From positions 1 to 64,000 of the forward strand of contig CALYDD020000419.1 of assembly GCA_944472135.2 (NCBI GenBank): DNA of 64,000 nucleotides, given 5' to 3'. A program made the position numbers and the translations under genes. The notes beneath the pieces were generated by a model that worked only from the letters and a program-made list of their open reading frames with translations, made no database searches and was not told the DNA's origin. Origin of the DNA: Trichobilharzia regenti (lineage: Eukaryota > Platyhelminthes > Trematoda > Strigeidida > Schistosomatidae). This document shows positions 35,114 through 46,105 of this stretch, piece by piece; the first letter of the stretch is position 1, and each line of letters starts with the position of its first letter.

Positions 35114-38100
35114 TGGCGACAGCTGTTACTGGCAAGCAAACAAGTCGCCTCTTCTATGTGAAGGACAAAACTTCAGACACTTTATTCCTGGTAGACACGG
35201 GAGCAGAAGTTAGCGTGATCCCTCCTTCACTATCCAGGCGATCTACACGGACACCCGGAAAACTGTCTCTCCGGGCAGCTAACCACACAAGCATACAGAC
35301 GTATGGAGAGCAATCCCTCATACTGGATCTAGGTTTACGTCGGCGTTTCACATGGATTTTCATAGTAGCCGACGTCGGTCACGCCATCCTCGGAGCGGAT
35401 TTCTTGAGTAATTTCAACCTGTTAGTTGACGTCAACAATAAAAAACTGATTGATAACAACACCCAACTAAAGATCCATGGAGTTATCTCCAACTATTCTG
35501 TCTATAATATCAGTATTGAAAGACCAGCGGATTTCCCTTTTTCCGCCCTACTTCATCGTTTCCCTAAAATTCTTAAGCCGTCGTACAACGTCGAGGACGT
35601 CCCTCATACAGTCACTCACAAGAGAGTTACTACGGGTCAACCAGTTCGTGCTCGTCCTCGTAGATTACCCCCGGACAAATTAGCAGCAGCCAAGGCAGAA
35701 TTTGAACACATGATGCAGCTCGGCATCATCAGACCCTCCAATAGTCCTTGGTCTTCGCCCTTACACATGGTGCCTAAAGCTGATCATGATTGGAGGCCAT
35801 GTGGGGATTACCGACACTTAAACAATGCCACAGTTCCCGACCGTTATCCTATTCCCCATCTTCATGATTTCTCCCTGACATTACACGGAAAAACCATATT
35901 TTCTAAAGTAGACTTGGTCAGGGCCTATCACCAAATACCAGTTGCCCAAGAGGATATCGAAAAAACGGCCATCATCACACCTTTCGGTTTGTTCGAATTT
36001 CTCCGCATGCCATTTGGCCTAAAGAACGCCGCACAATCCTTCCAACGGTTCATGGATCAGGTCACACAAGGTTTGGACTTTGTATTTGTATATATCGATG
36101 ACGTTTTAATTGCTAGCTCGTCGCCCGAAGGACATACTGCTCATCTCACCATCTTATTTCAACGATTTGAGCAATATGGAGTCGTCATTAACCCCAAAAA
36201 GTGCATATTCGGTGTCTCCTCAATACAGTTTCTGGGACACCACATAACCGCGAATGGTATTACGCCCACGGAGGAAAAGATAGAGTCCATCAAAAACTTC
36301 CCCGAACCAGATTCACTCAAGAAGGTCAGACGTTTTTTGGGGATGTTTAATTTCTATCGGCGTTTCATCCTTCGTGTGCCTCCATCGTCCAGCCGTTAAC
36401 CGACCTCCTTAAAAATGATCCTAAAAAGTTTCAGTGGTCAGCTCAAGCACACGAATCTTTTTGCAACGCAAAAGACGCCTTATCCAAAGTCACTATGCTA
36501 TCCCATATCAACCCCGAAGCATCGCTTATTTTGTGCACAGATGCCTCCCAAGTAGCTGTAGGCGCAGTATTACAACAAAAGATGAAGGGTGAAGTCACCC
36601 CACTCGCATTCTTTTCTAAGAAGTTGGAACCGGCTCAGACACGATACAGCACTTTTGGGAGAGAATTGTTGGCCATATATCTTGCAGTGAAGCATTTCAG
36701 TTACTTACTACAGGGCCGGCATTTCACTATTTTTACTGACCACAAGCCCCTGTGTCATGCTTTCACTACTTCACTCGATAAACACTCCCCTAGAGAAGCC
36801 AGACAGCTGGATTATATCTCCCAATTTTCAACCGACATCCAGTACATCAAAGGGGATGCGAACGTGGTAGCCGATTCTCTTTCAAGAAGCGACATTAACC
36901 AGCTTCAAACTTCGGTAGACATCAGTCTTGATCGTATGGCTCAATTACAAAGAGATGACGTTGAACTCCAAACCTGCCGCAGAAACTCTTCTTTACAGCT
37001 CAAAGATGTGCCTATCCCCTTATCAGATGCAACCATAGTCTGCGATGTATCTACCGGCACTAATCGTCCATTTGTCCCTCTCAGTTGCCGAAAAGCATTG
37101 TTCGAACATTTACATTCGCTTTCTCACCCTGGAGTACGCGCCACGGTCAGACTGATCAGCGAACGCTTCGTGTGGCCTAAAATGAACTCTGACATTCGGA
37201 GATGGGCACGAGAATGTCTCCAATGCCAATGCTCCAAAGTACACCGCCACACTATTACAACCCCGAAGACGTTTGAATTACTCGAAAGGAGATTTCAGCA
37301 TATCCATATAGATATCGTGGGACCATTGCCAACATCAAGAGGATATACACATATCCTAACAGCGATTGATAGATTTACTCGTTGGGCTATTGCATGCCCC
37401 TTAAACGACATATCTGCTGAAAATGTTGCTTTGGTTTTTCTCGACCGCTGGGTGTCAAACTACGGTGTACCAACTACTATTACATCCGACCGAGGTCCTC
37501 AATTCCAATCGACACTGTTTCGCGAACTGACGAGACTCCTCGGAGTGAAACATATCTCCACAACAGCCTATCGTCCTGCAGCGAATGGTCTGTTGGAAAG
37601 ATGCCGCAGACAACTGAAAAGCTCCCTGATGGCGCAGAATGATACATCTAAGTGGAGTGAATACTTACCTTTGATTTTACTTGGTATCCGATCTACTATC
37701 AAAGAAGACTTAGGATGTACACCGGCTCAACTTGTCTATGGCACCAACCTAACCTTGCCTGGACAGCTAGTCTCCTCAGCCGATTCCACAGACGTGAACA
37801 TTGCCGACTTCACCAACCGATTAACTAGACAAATGCTTCAACTTCAACCAACAGCACCTCGACAATCTCCCGACGAGATCAGATCAACAAACATCTACAA
37901 ACTTGCAACTTCGTCTTCATTCGAGTCGACGCCATCAGAAAAGGATTGCAACCTCCATACGAAGGACCTTTTCAAGTTATTAAACGTTCAGACAAACACT
38001 TTACAGTGAACAAGAATGGAAAACGAGAGACTATTTCCATTGATCGAATCAAACCCGCATACACAGACAACGACTTTGAATCTACATCGGCAACTGCACA

Positions 38101-38221
38101 ATCAAATAATCAAACATCCGATTCCACTCCATCGGCACCAAGTCTTATCCTCCCTCCATATCAAACACGTAGTGGTCGGCAAATCAGTAAACCGGCCCGC
38201 TACGTTCATTTTGAGGACTAA
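35113..38221 (+). pseudogene. pol: Pol of outer element, broken by two frameshifts
   Basis: First frame 35113-36399: protease [13 protein letters not shown] and an RT with [12 protein letters not shown]. Near 36369 one base is missing compared with the inner element, and the second frame runs to 38009 (first Met at 36495): RNase H ([21 protein letters not shown]), integrase finger and DDE core (HIDIVGPL, ITSDRGPQF, NGLLERCRR). A second frameshift near 37870-37900 moves the C-terminal part into frame 37946-38221, ending [14 protein letters not shown]. All domains are recognisable, so inactivation is recent, in line with nearly identical LTRs. Confidence 0.9.
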
Positions 38222-38699
38222 TAAAAAAAATATATAATTACAAATTATTATTATCTTTTTCGTTTAGACATTATTATCATGACCGTTAGTATTTCGTCGT
38301 AAACTTTGATGTTACTATCACTATTATTTATTTATATGTACCTCACCTACAAAACAGGTATTGTCCTATTCAGAAACTATTGATCTTTATTCCATATTTT
38401 TTTGATGTTTTCTTTCCCCTCCTTAATTACTGTGTATTTACATATTTTCCTTTATACATTAAAAATCTATGTTCAGGGTTAGCGCAAATTTAAGTGAAAT
38501 GACTTTCTATTTCAATTTTTATTGCTGAACTCATTGTATATGCTTTCAGACTTTACATGATTCACATACCTTCTCGCGTTTATGCATGTTGTAATATATC
38601 CCTATTTTTATCCAAAAATTGTTATTACAATTATTATTTACTTCACAGTTTTACTTATCATTTTCCGGTTGTCTCTCCGGACCTCTAGGGGGGGAGCCG

Positions 38700-39180
38700 T
38701 GTGGAGTACGTAACAATGTGATTGTACACTTTTTGGTTATTTGTAGAAATTCGAGATATTGTACATAATTTTTGTTTAAAACGCTTCTTGTTGAAATATA
38801 CATAACTTCCGAGGACAATTGAAAAATACACTCTGTTGTTGGAGACTTCGTCTTCTCCCTGGTTATTTCTGCTTACTTGCTCAACTCACACCGTGTTGTA
38901 TACTTCAGATTTATTGTAGCAGTCTACTACTCTCAACCGAAGACATTTCTACAACCGGAACACAGCAGCTACAGCAGACGCAACCCAAACAATTAACGTA
39001 CCCGTGGATTATATAAATAATTTGTAGCAGAGGACTTAGACTTTATGTCCAAGTAATCCTTTTTGTTGATATAACTCGTCACTGCATTTTTGGCAATATA
39101 TTGTTATTTAACACTCTATTGACTTGGATTATTATTCTTATATTTGTAATGTTAGTGAACTCTAGTATAAGTCTCTTACA
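38700..39180 (+). repeat. 3' LTR of outer element
   Basis: 481 bp, preceded by the purine tract at 38688-38699. Confidence 0.93.
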
Positions 39181-39184
39181 AAAC

Positions 39185-39675
39185 TGTAAAAATTCTTGAA
39201 AAGAAATTTTTGCCCAAAAATATGTTTGTTTATCAAACAAAAAAGAGGAGAAATGCGTTTACAGATTCACATATATAAATAAGTAAATAAATATTTTCTA
39301 AATTGCACACTATTAGAGGTAGAAAGAACACACAACAAAAGTGAGATAATTCGTCTTTGAACGAAATCATGTGAAAGAAGAAGAAGAATCATAAAGTGGG
39401 TTTAATGCAATACAATTTAAAGTACACTGTCAATACATCACAGAAAAGTTCATACGATTTTATTGTGCCTACAGATTTTAGATTTCCATTTTTATACAAA
39501 CAACTGATTGGTCAATTTTCGCGGCGAGTATGCTGGCATGGTCTTCAGTGTTCAATGGGTTCAATGTGAAACAAAAGTGATGTGATTTGTTCTTTACTTG
39601 ATAGGATTGTAAAAACTTAAATTTTTCATCTTAATATTATCATTTTTATTCTCACTATCTTCCGGCGTTAATTTT
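39185..39675. other. A+T-rich spacer, probable 3' UTR of the GPCR gene
   Basis: Between the outer LTR and the GPCR stop codon. No other gene is seen. Confidence 0.4.
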
Positions 39676-40373
39676 TCACGTGGTCGATGATGATTGTCGT
39701 CTATTATTCCTTGAACAAGTCGCTGTATTTCCATCACGACGAGTATAGTGAGTATTATTATTAGCAGAAGTAGTGAATTTACAGGTAAAAATTTGTAGTA
39801 ATTTATGACGATAAAATTGAAAAAATAGTGCATATGTATAACCATTCAGTGCATAATTAATATCTTTTATAGACGTCAACAGTCTTGATAAGTGTGCATA
39901 TAGTGTATGTACACATTTGTCATGTTGATCATTTAAACTAGCACGTATTGTTAAACTTATACTCACTGGAAATGTAAAGCATAAATAAAAGCATGATAAT
40001 AATAACAAGGCTACAACTCGTCCAAGTTCTTTACGATCTTCTAGAATAGTATGTCGTCTACGCTTTAGCAACATTGTAGCCAGTGCAGATGCTAATGCTT
40101 TAGTTGGTGAGGTTGGATCATTATGTGGTGTAATACTTGACTTTCCATTACTAGTCCAATTGATTAAATGTGCATGTGTATCTTCTCTCTTACAAAGTAT
40201 ACGTCGACGTGTTTTAATACTAATTAATTTAATCGGAATGATTGAATTGATGAATACAAGTAGAATACATGGGACCATATAAGTTAGCACAGTACTAAAT
40301 ATAAAGGAGAGTAGTTCTTTCCCTCCGAATTGATTGTCAGTTGCCAGAGCACAGGCTAACGAAGTCGACGGAC
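39676..40373 (-). CDS. Rhodopsin-like GPCR, last coding exon
   Basis: A minus-strand exon from an acceptor (GTTTCAG, exon from 40373) to TGA at 39676, about 232 codons. It starts in extracellular loop 2 (SLACALATDNQFGG, with the Cys expected there), then TM5 (FIFSTVLTYMVPCILLVF), a long basic third intracellular loop with CKRED and LLKRRRHTILEDRKELG, TM6 (VVALLLLSCFYLCFTFPVSI, no CWxP), an extracellular loop and TM7 with INYALNGYTYALFFQFYRH, which takes the place of NPxxY. The C tail is Ser/Thr/Asn-rich. TM1-TM4 must lie in exons beyond 40373, which I cannot find. The short TM6-TM7 motifs fit invertebrate peptide-type receptors; ligand unknown. Confidence 0.85.
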
Positions 40374-40499
40374 CTGAAACGGTTATAAAAAAAGTAATAA
40401 AATATTACAGTAAACGTTCACTGGAATAAAAATGAGATCAATGAATTAACCACTGGAAACAATATGATGCTACGTACCGCAGCTATTACGTCCAATTGA

Positions 40500-40740
40500 A
40501 AATGATCTGAATACCAGAGGGGTGATCGGCTTGTTTAGGATCTAGTTGGCTAGCAGTATGCGAATGGCTCTAATTCTGGAAGTGTTACACTTTATATCAG
40601 CTGCTGGCGACTAGAAGTGGAATTCGTGACTGCCTATTTCGTCCTAACTGGAACTCATCAGATGTATATATCCGTATTCTCTTGGAGTAATGATTTTCCC
40701 ACTCGGATTCTTATCTTGTAGCCATCATTTCAGGCCACAA
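40500..40740 (-). repeat. SMalpha-like SINE relic
   Basis: A diverged copy recognised mainly from its hammerhead core and flanking AGAAGTGGAATTC. The tRNA head is not readable. Confidence 0.5.
40617..40670 (-). ncRNA. Hammerhead ribozyme-like core (SMalpha relic)
   Basis: Minus strand: CTGATGA (40655-40661), stem II GTTCC/AGGAC with one weak pair, GAAA (40637-40640), then a GTC before ACGAATTCC that can act as cleavage triplet. All invariant core bases are present, although the surrounding SINE is old. Confidence 0.5.
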
Positions 40741-41094
40741 ATGAATGTGTAGTTAGTCCCCAACTCAAAGTACAACCAGTGGGATTTAAATTCTACTTCC
40801 TATGCAATGTGTTCACTCTAATTACTGATACAGATATAGTAGTATCCACTATGCAGTCAAATTATCGTGCACAGATAAAAGTTTTACATTTCGCAAGTAT
40901 TCTCCACTTAATTTCTATATTTTCTGCTAACTACTTATAAGTAGCTAGAGTTTATATTTGAAATATTAAACTTGGACAGTTAACACTTTAATTTCAAGTA
41001 CTCCAATTTTCAATTTAGTTTGATTGCTAGATTGGACTGAAAGTTGGTTCAATGTCAATTTGTCTCCTTCTAATGTATGAGCGCTAATTTTAAG
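40741..41094. other. No feature recognised
   Basis: A+T-rich unique-looking sequence. Confidence 0.4.
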
Positions 41095-41330
41095 TAACTT
41101 AGTGGATGGTGACTACCAGAGGAATTCAGTTTAACGTGCATTTCGCCCCTTTAAGGAGTCATCAGCTAGCTGGATGAACGTGCTTTCCCCAGTAAGTGAT
41201 CATCATCCCGTTGAAGCTCAGACCCACTACCTACCACTTCGAACGCCAAAGCGTTAACACCCCAGATGAGTCCGAAACAGGACGAAATGCGCATCCTAGA
41301 TTCAAATGCTATTCACCATTCACTAAAAAG
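41095..41330. repeat. Two SMalpha SINE pieces head to head
   Basis: A minus-strand piece (about 41095-41258) with tRNA head (GCTTTGGCGTTCGAA) and hammerhead is followed directly by a plus-strand piece (about 41260-41330) that starts at the hammerhead and ends in the 3' body. The pieces overlap in content, so this is a fold-back arrangement rather than a simple inversion. Confidence 0.65.
41118..41180 (-). ncRNA. Hammerhead ribozyme-like core (SMalpha)
   Basis: Minus strand: CTGATGA (41159-41165), a stem II region CTCCTTAAAGGGGC, GAAA (41141-41144), then TGCACGTTA. Core bases are intact; the usual ATC/GTC cleavage triplet is changed (TTA AAC), so cleavage is doubtful. Confidence 0.45.
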
Positions 41331-41973
41331 CTTCAACTCACTGTGCACCGTTATGGACAATCAGTGTTTGGAGCCAACTACACTGCTGAAATTAAATCTG
41401 ATCATGAATTTTCAATACAGTTTCAGTCCATAGGATGTTTTTGTGTCGGGGCGAGAACTTCAAGGTATATCAGAATGTCAGTTTTGAATTATACTTAGCA
41501 GGAATCTCTGAAAACAAGACGTGAACCAAACAAAATCAGAAATGTTAAGTCATTGCATCTTATTTGATGAGAATTCACACAAATTCAAGTTGGAATGATT
41601 ATGCAGAATGAAATGTGTCGCACAAAGCGGTCTTGCTTCAGATTCTATACAACGTAATACAGTTTCGTTGTTCTACACAGATGTTAACTTCAATTTTAAC
41701 TTTACTATCCGAAACTTATTACGAGATGAAATGTAAGGTGATATTGATTCGTCGTCTAACCTGTGATCAATTAAATCTCTACAAGTCGACATATGAAAAT
41801 TAATCTGATGGTGTGCTTGGAGTTCTGTTGAGAAGGTGTTTCCTATAGGGATCCCCAACTTGGATATGAGGAAAAATATTATGTGTTCCATGAGAAAGAA
41901 GTTCAAATTTCAAGTCGATAAAAATGACCAACAGAGAGGTAAATTAACAATCAATTCAGAAAAAATCTGGGGG
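41331..41973. other. No feature recognised
   Basis: Open frames of 60-100 codons show no motifs. Confidence 0.4.
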
Positions 41974-42149
41974 AAGTTCAACAATAGTGTCCTCGAGGAA
42001 TGCGAACGCTCCAGTGACCTTGAAGGCATGCTAGTCATTGGCTGACGGCATCTGTCATTATCATAGCTGAAATGTCAACGCTATTCACCAACTTAGGGAG
42101 CGAATTTGACGCAGATCACATTTTTAAGTACAGTTTCGACAATTTGTCG

Positions 42150-42262
42150 ATAGCTCGTTATGGTTAGGATCAGGGTTGTGGTTAGAGTTAAGATTAAGGT
42201 TAGGGTTAGTGTTAGGGTCTGGATTAAGGTTAGGGTTACGATTAGGGATAGATTTATAGTTG
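42150..42262 (+). repeat. Telomere-like degenerate TTAGGG array
   Basis: TTAAGGTTAGGGTTAGTG, TTAGGGTCTGGATTAAGG and related units cover about 110 bp. It is the mirror of 27655-27816. Confidence 0.85.
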
Positions 42263-42506
42263 ATGTTATTTATTTTAATTTGTTTTATTATCCACAGATT
42301 CCTGGTGAGTAGTCGTCGGTCCTCTTACCGGAAACCATAGGAAGTCAACCAAGAGGTCTGGGGAAGACTTCACAACAGGATAAGTGAGCTGATCAATTCA
42401 AAGAAACAGCTCATATTCAGTCACCTCGGTGAATACATGTACAGGAACTAGTCTAACTTAGTAATTGGTACTCCTCATTATAAATGGGACGTATTTTTAA
42501 GTCATA

Positions 42507-43765
42507 TCACTGATTATCCCCATATACAAGAAGGGAGACAAGTCTTCCTGTGATAATCACAGAGGGATTAGCTTGACTAATATAGTATCTAAAGTCTCAG
42601 GCTCAATAATCATGCGTAGACTGAGTGGTGCTCGGGAGGCACAAACACGAGAGAGCCAGGCAGGCTTTAGACCAGGAAGAGGGTGTATTGATCATATCTT
42701 CACCCTCCGGCAGATTCTAGAACATAGGCATTCCTACCGGCATCCAACAGTCATTATATTTCTTGACCTAAAGGCAGCATTCGACTCTGTCGATCGAGAT
42801 GTTCTCTGGAGATGCTTGGCTGTAAAGGGAATTCCGAGAAAATATATTGCACTGATTAAGGCACTCTACTCGCACTCATACAGTCAGGTGAGGGCTTACG
42901 GTGAGCTGTCATCTGAACTGATGACGACCAGTGGTGTCCGTCAAGGATGCCTATTATCCCCTTTTCTATTCAACTTCATCATAGATGTGTTAATGGACTT
43001 AACCCTAGGTGACTTCAGTGACTCAGGAATTGACTTGCTACCGGGGAATAATCTTGTTGACTTGGAATATGCAGACGATATAGTCCTTCTAGGCGAAGAT
43101 GCTGACGAAATGCAGAGTCTTTTAAACACCTTGAGCCGCAATCTACGAATGTTTGGCATGCGATTCGCTCCCGCCAAATGCAAGATGATGTTACAGGACT
43201 GACTGGACTACATCGACGCCTAGTTTAAAAATAGGAAGTGAAGTGGTAGAGCACGTTGACCGCTTCACTTATTTGGGAAGTACCATCAGCTAGTGCCAAT
43301 GCGTTGATCTCTGACGAAATCTCAGCACAAATACAGGGGGCTCGTTTCGCATTTGCCAGTTTACGCCGACTCTGGCGTAGACGAGATGTTTGACTATCGA
43401 CCATAGGGCGGGTGTATTGCTCATCAGTCCGCTCCGTCCTCCTTTATGGTTGTGAGACCTGGCCACTCAGAGTGGAAGACATGAAAAGACTAGCTGTCTT
43501 TGATCATACGTGCCTGCGCTCTATTTCCCGTGTAAAGTGGCATAATAAGGTGAGCAACATGAGGTTAGTCGTCGAGTGCTAGGTAAACAGGGGAAATCAA
43601 TCGACGAAGTCGTGAAGTTACATCGACTGAGGTGGTTGGCACATGTGTTACGTATGCCAAGCCATCGCCTCCCTCGACGAGCAATGTTGGCTGATATTGG
43701 GTCAGGCTGGAAAAGAAAAAAGAAACATCGGGGGCGGAAAAGAATCCTAATTTTTTTTCTTTTTT
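42507..43765 (+). mobile_element. R1 (RTE-like) element, 5'-truncated, unusual 3' end
   Basis: It is flanked by TTTTTAAGTCATA at 42494-42506 and 43766-43778 (13-bp target-site duplication) inside the TIR element. The left TIR copy is unbroken at this point, which proves insertion. The RT fragment runs from [19 protein letters not shown] through [24 protein letters not shown] and [10 protein letters not shown] (open 42573-43202), then a short duplication with stop (GACTGACTGG) breaks the frame. Unlike other R1 copies it lacks the 3' UTR and GACA tail and stops at TCAGGCTGG, followed by an A-rich and then T-rich tract. Confidence 0.88.
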
Positions 43766-43989
43766 TTTTTAAGTCATACAGATAAGGATAACCTGTTTAA
43801 TGTGTTTTAATGCATTTTCTTGAAAAACGTCCTTTTTTGTGTAAAAATTCCTCACTTTTATGATTGGTCGGCTGAAGGTCACCCGTGCGTTCGCATCCAT
43901 TGGGACGCAATTGGTGAACTTGCCAAAAAGTTGCTAGGAGACACAATTATATCATCATTCATCGAGAATCTCAATAAGTTCAGTTTATT

Positions 43990-44340
43990 TGATGATATTA
44001 GATAGTTGGTGGCAATCGGTAGAAAGCCTTGCATGTCCTAGGTTTCGTGCTAGTTGGAACTCAACAGCCAGCGAGGCGTATCTACAAACTTGAAGGAACT
44101 CATGTCCCTTCTGGGATTCGAACCCGTGTCATGCAGTGAATGCTGCAGTCAGAGGCGTTACCACTGAACTATTCGAGTGACTACAGCACTGGGTGATGTG
44201 GGTTCGAACCATAGAAGGCGCATAAGTTCCTTCAAGGTTGCAGATACGCCTTGTTGACTAGTGAGTGCCAACTAGCACGAAACTTATGTCCAAGCCTTTC
44301 TGTGGCCGATTGCCTCCAACTATCTAATATCATCAAATCA
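43990..44340. repeat. S3 SINE palindrome (head-to-head pair)
   Basis: A minus-strand copy (about 44000-44183) and a plus-strand copy (44184-44335) meet at their tRNA-like heads. The outer ends mirror each other (GATATTAGATAGTTGG and CCAACTATCTAATATC). The minus copy has a clear pol III promoter: TAGTTCAGTGGTAACGCC (box A) and GGGTTCGAATCCC (box B). Each copy carries a hammerhead-like block: CTGTTGA, GTTCCAACTAGCAC, GAAA on the minus strand (44043-44067) and CTAGTGA, GTGCCAACTAGCAC, GAAA on the plus strand (about 44257-44282). Confidence 0.75.
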
Positions 44341-46105
44341 ATGTGCACTTTGATGGTCAGCAACCTAGAATCGCGGCCACATTGCGAACCTGACTGACAC
44401 AATTCAGTCTGGACCAAAGAAATGACTAGACACATCGTAATAGTTACTAGTGTCCAATCAAAAAGTTGAGTTCATATTAAAGCCTGAGTTGAAGATGTAG
44501 CCTAGAAGGACAACATAAGCTTCCCAATTAAACCAATTATCTCAGAGAACAAAACTCGATCAAAAACAATCGATAATCGTCAATTAATAACTGTTGAAAT
44601 AAGTATAAATCTGGTAAAATAGGTATTTTAAATTCAATACCTGAGCTAGTGATGTTCAAACTCATCATCATCTCTCTCTCTCTCTCTACAGAACATTCAA
44701 TGTTCAATGATCAAAATGCATACTTCTAACTGTTGTACTGAGTACTTTTGAATAAGAAGCAAACTCAAGTTTTGTTTACAATAACAAAATTCATTGTCAC
44801 GGTCAGGCGTTCGAGATGAAGAAATCAGTCAACAAAATTTCAAGGCATAAACAAATTGTATCAACAATTGTGATGTCTCATGGGGTTTAACACTGTGAAA
44901 AGATTTATTTGCGTCATAATTATTACCCAAAAAGATTGATTACTGAATCACTGAAAGATTGAATCGGTTCAATGATTAAACAGGTAAGAATTTTTTTTGA
45001 ATAAATTAAGAGTGTTTGACCAGCAAAACACTTATCTGGACATTGTTTTTCTAGGAGAAATTAACAACAATAACAACAACAACAAACTAAGTGAGTTTTA
45101 GTAAACATACTCTTGAATCTTTAAAGTGCATATTTACGCGTAAAGATGTAAGTAATTGCATGGTGTTTTCGCGCATTGTATAGCAAATGCTACAATAGGT
45201 ATTCGGTGACTCTAAACTATACCAGCCCAAACAGGAACTACCTAGCGAACAGATAAATGACCTTGAACAACCAATCAAGTGACTCCGCATTATCCAGGCG
45301 TATTTATGGATGCTGTACATCTTTTGCGTTGTAAATTCGCTGCGGATCTTGCTTTTGATTACTGTTTGAAGAACAGACTGGTAGGAAGGTCGAAAATCTA
45401 TGAATGTGGAAGTGTCATGTATTATTTACAAAGGTATACTAGGTGTGTGCGTTGATGGATTTGTTTACAGGTGTGATGAGTGCCGAACCAGAAAGTCAGT
45501 TCGAGAATTTATGCCGTTCTTTTTTAGTTTACACATTTCGTAGATACTTTTTTCGCCAATTCTAAGTTATCTCTAACGAAAACTTAACGATGTGTCATAA
45601 CTGGGTGCTTAAATGACCAGTAACAGCAACAGCGTATGAATCAGAAAATTCAGAAGTGTCTTCAGTATAATAGTACCAGTACTGCAGAGAGATAGCATCG
45701 TGGAAAATGAACAGGCTTGCCTCAAGTATTAGGCGGAGTTGGCGTCATTGTTCACGTGGATGAGACGGTGTTGATCACAAGAAAATATAATGAACATATT
45801 TTCAATCAATTTGATGAATATATGCATCGAAATTACTTCAACTTAAAAAATTATACAGCTCATTATAACTGATCGTGGAAAATACCAATTAGGACATTAG
45901 AAAGAAGAGAACACGAAGTTCAGCGAAGATGACGATCTTTTCGGCGATTTCATCTTCAAAAGCATCTGTACAATCGCACTTAAATATATAATTCTACACA
46001 GATACAATTTTTACTTGATTCCACATAATTATGAAGGCAAATAAAAAATCACAATTATTTTCAACTAGATATTATTTACGAGGGGGTTAGAAACAAAATT
46101 ACACA
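44341..46105. other. 1.7 kb without a recognised feature
   Basis: A+T-rich, with a (TC)n run near 44680 and an AAC-rich tract near 45070. No coding potential and no relation to the other repeats is seen. It may be unique intergenic or intronic sequence. Confidence 0.5.

Larger units (their letters stand above)
28040..39184 (+). mobile_element. Outer CsRn1-like Ty3/gypsy LTR retrotransposon, split by a nested element
   Basis: 481-bp LTRs at 28044-28524 and 38700-39180 start TGTGG and end TACA, differ at 3 positions by eye, and are flanked by AAAC (28040-28043 and 39181-39184), a 4-bp target-site duplication. A primer-binding site TTGGTGAGCCCGATA follows the 5' LTR; a purine tract AGGGGGGGAGCCG precedes the 3' LTR. 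Without the inner element (28571-34127 plus one TSD copy) it is about 5.6 kb. Order: LTR, PBS, gag, protease-RT-RNase H-integrase, PPT, LTR. The CHCC Gag finger puts it in the CsRn1/Boudicca lineage. Two frameshifts break pol. Confidence 0.93.
41974..43921. mobile_element. TIR element (MITE-like), right copy, interrupted by R1
   Basis: The ends form terminal inverted repeats of about 48 bp: AAGTTCAACAATAGTGTCC and AATGCGAACG on the left pair with AAGTTCACCAATTGCGTCCC and ATGCGAACG read inward from 43921, with about 9 mismatches. The inner sequence matches 27250-27985 in inverted order. Removing R1 (42507-43765 plus one TSD copy) leaves about 675 bp. No transposase is present. Confidence 0.65.

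Noticed and set aside
41196..41498. 100-codon plus-strand frame
   Set aside because: Starts inside SMalpha sequence and has no motif or splice context.
44130..44183. tRNA gene
   Set aside because: Good box A and box B, but followed by the S3 body and present as an inverted pair; a SINE head.
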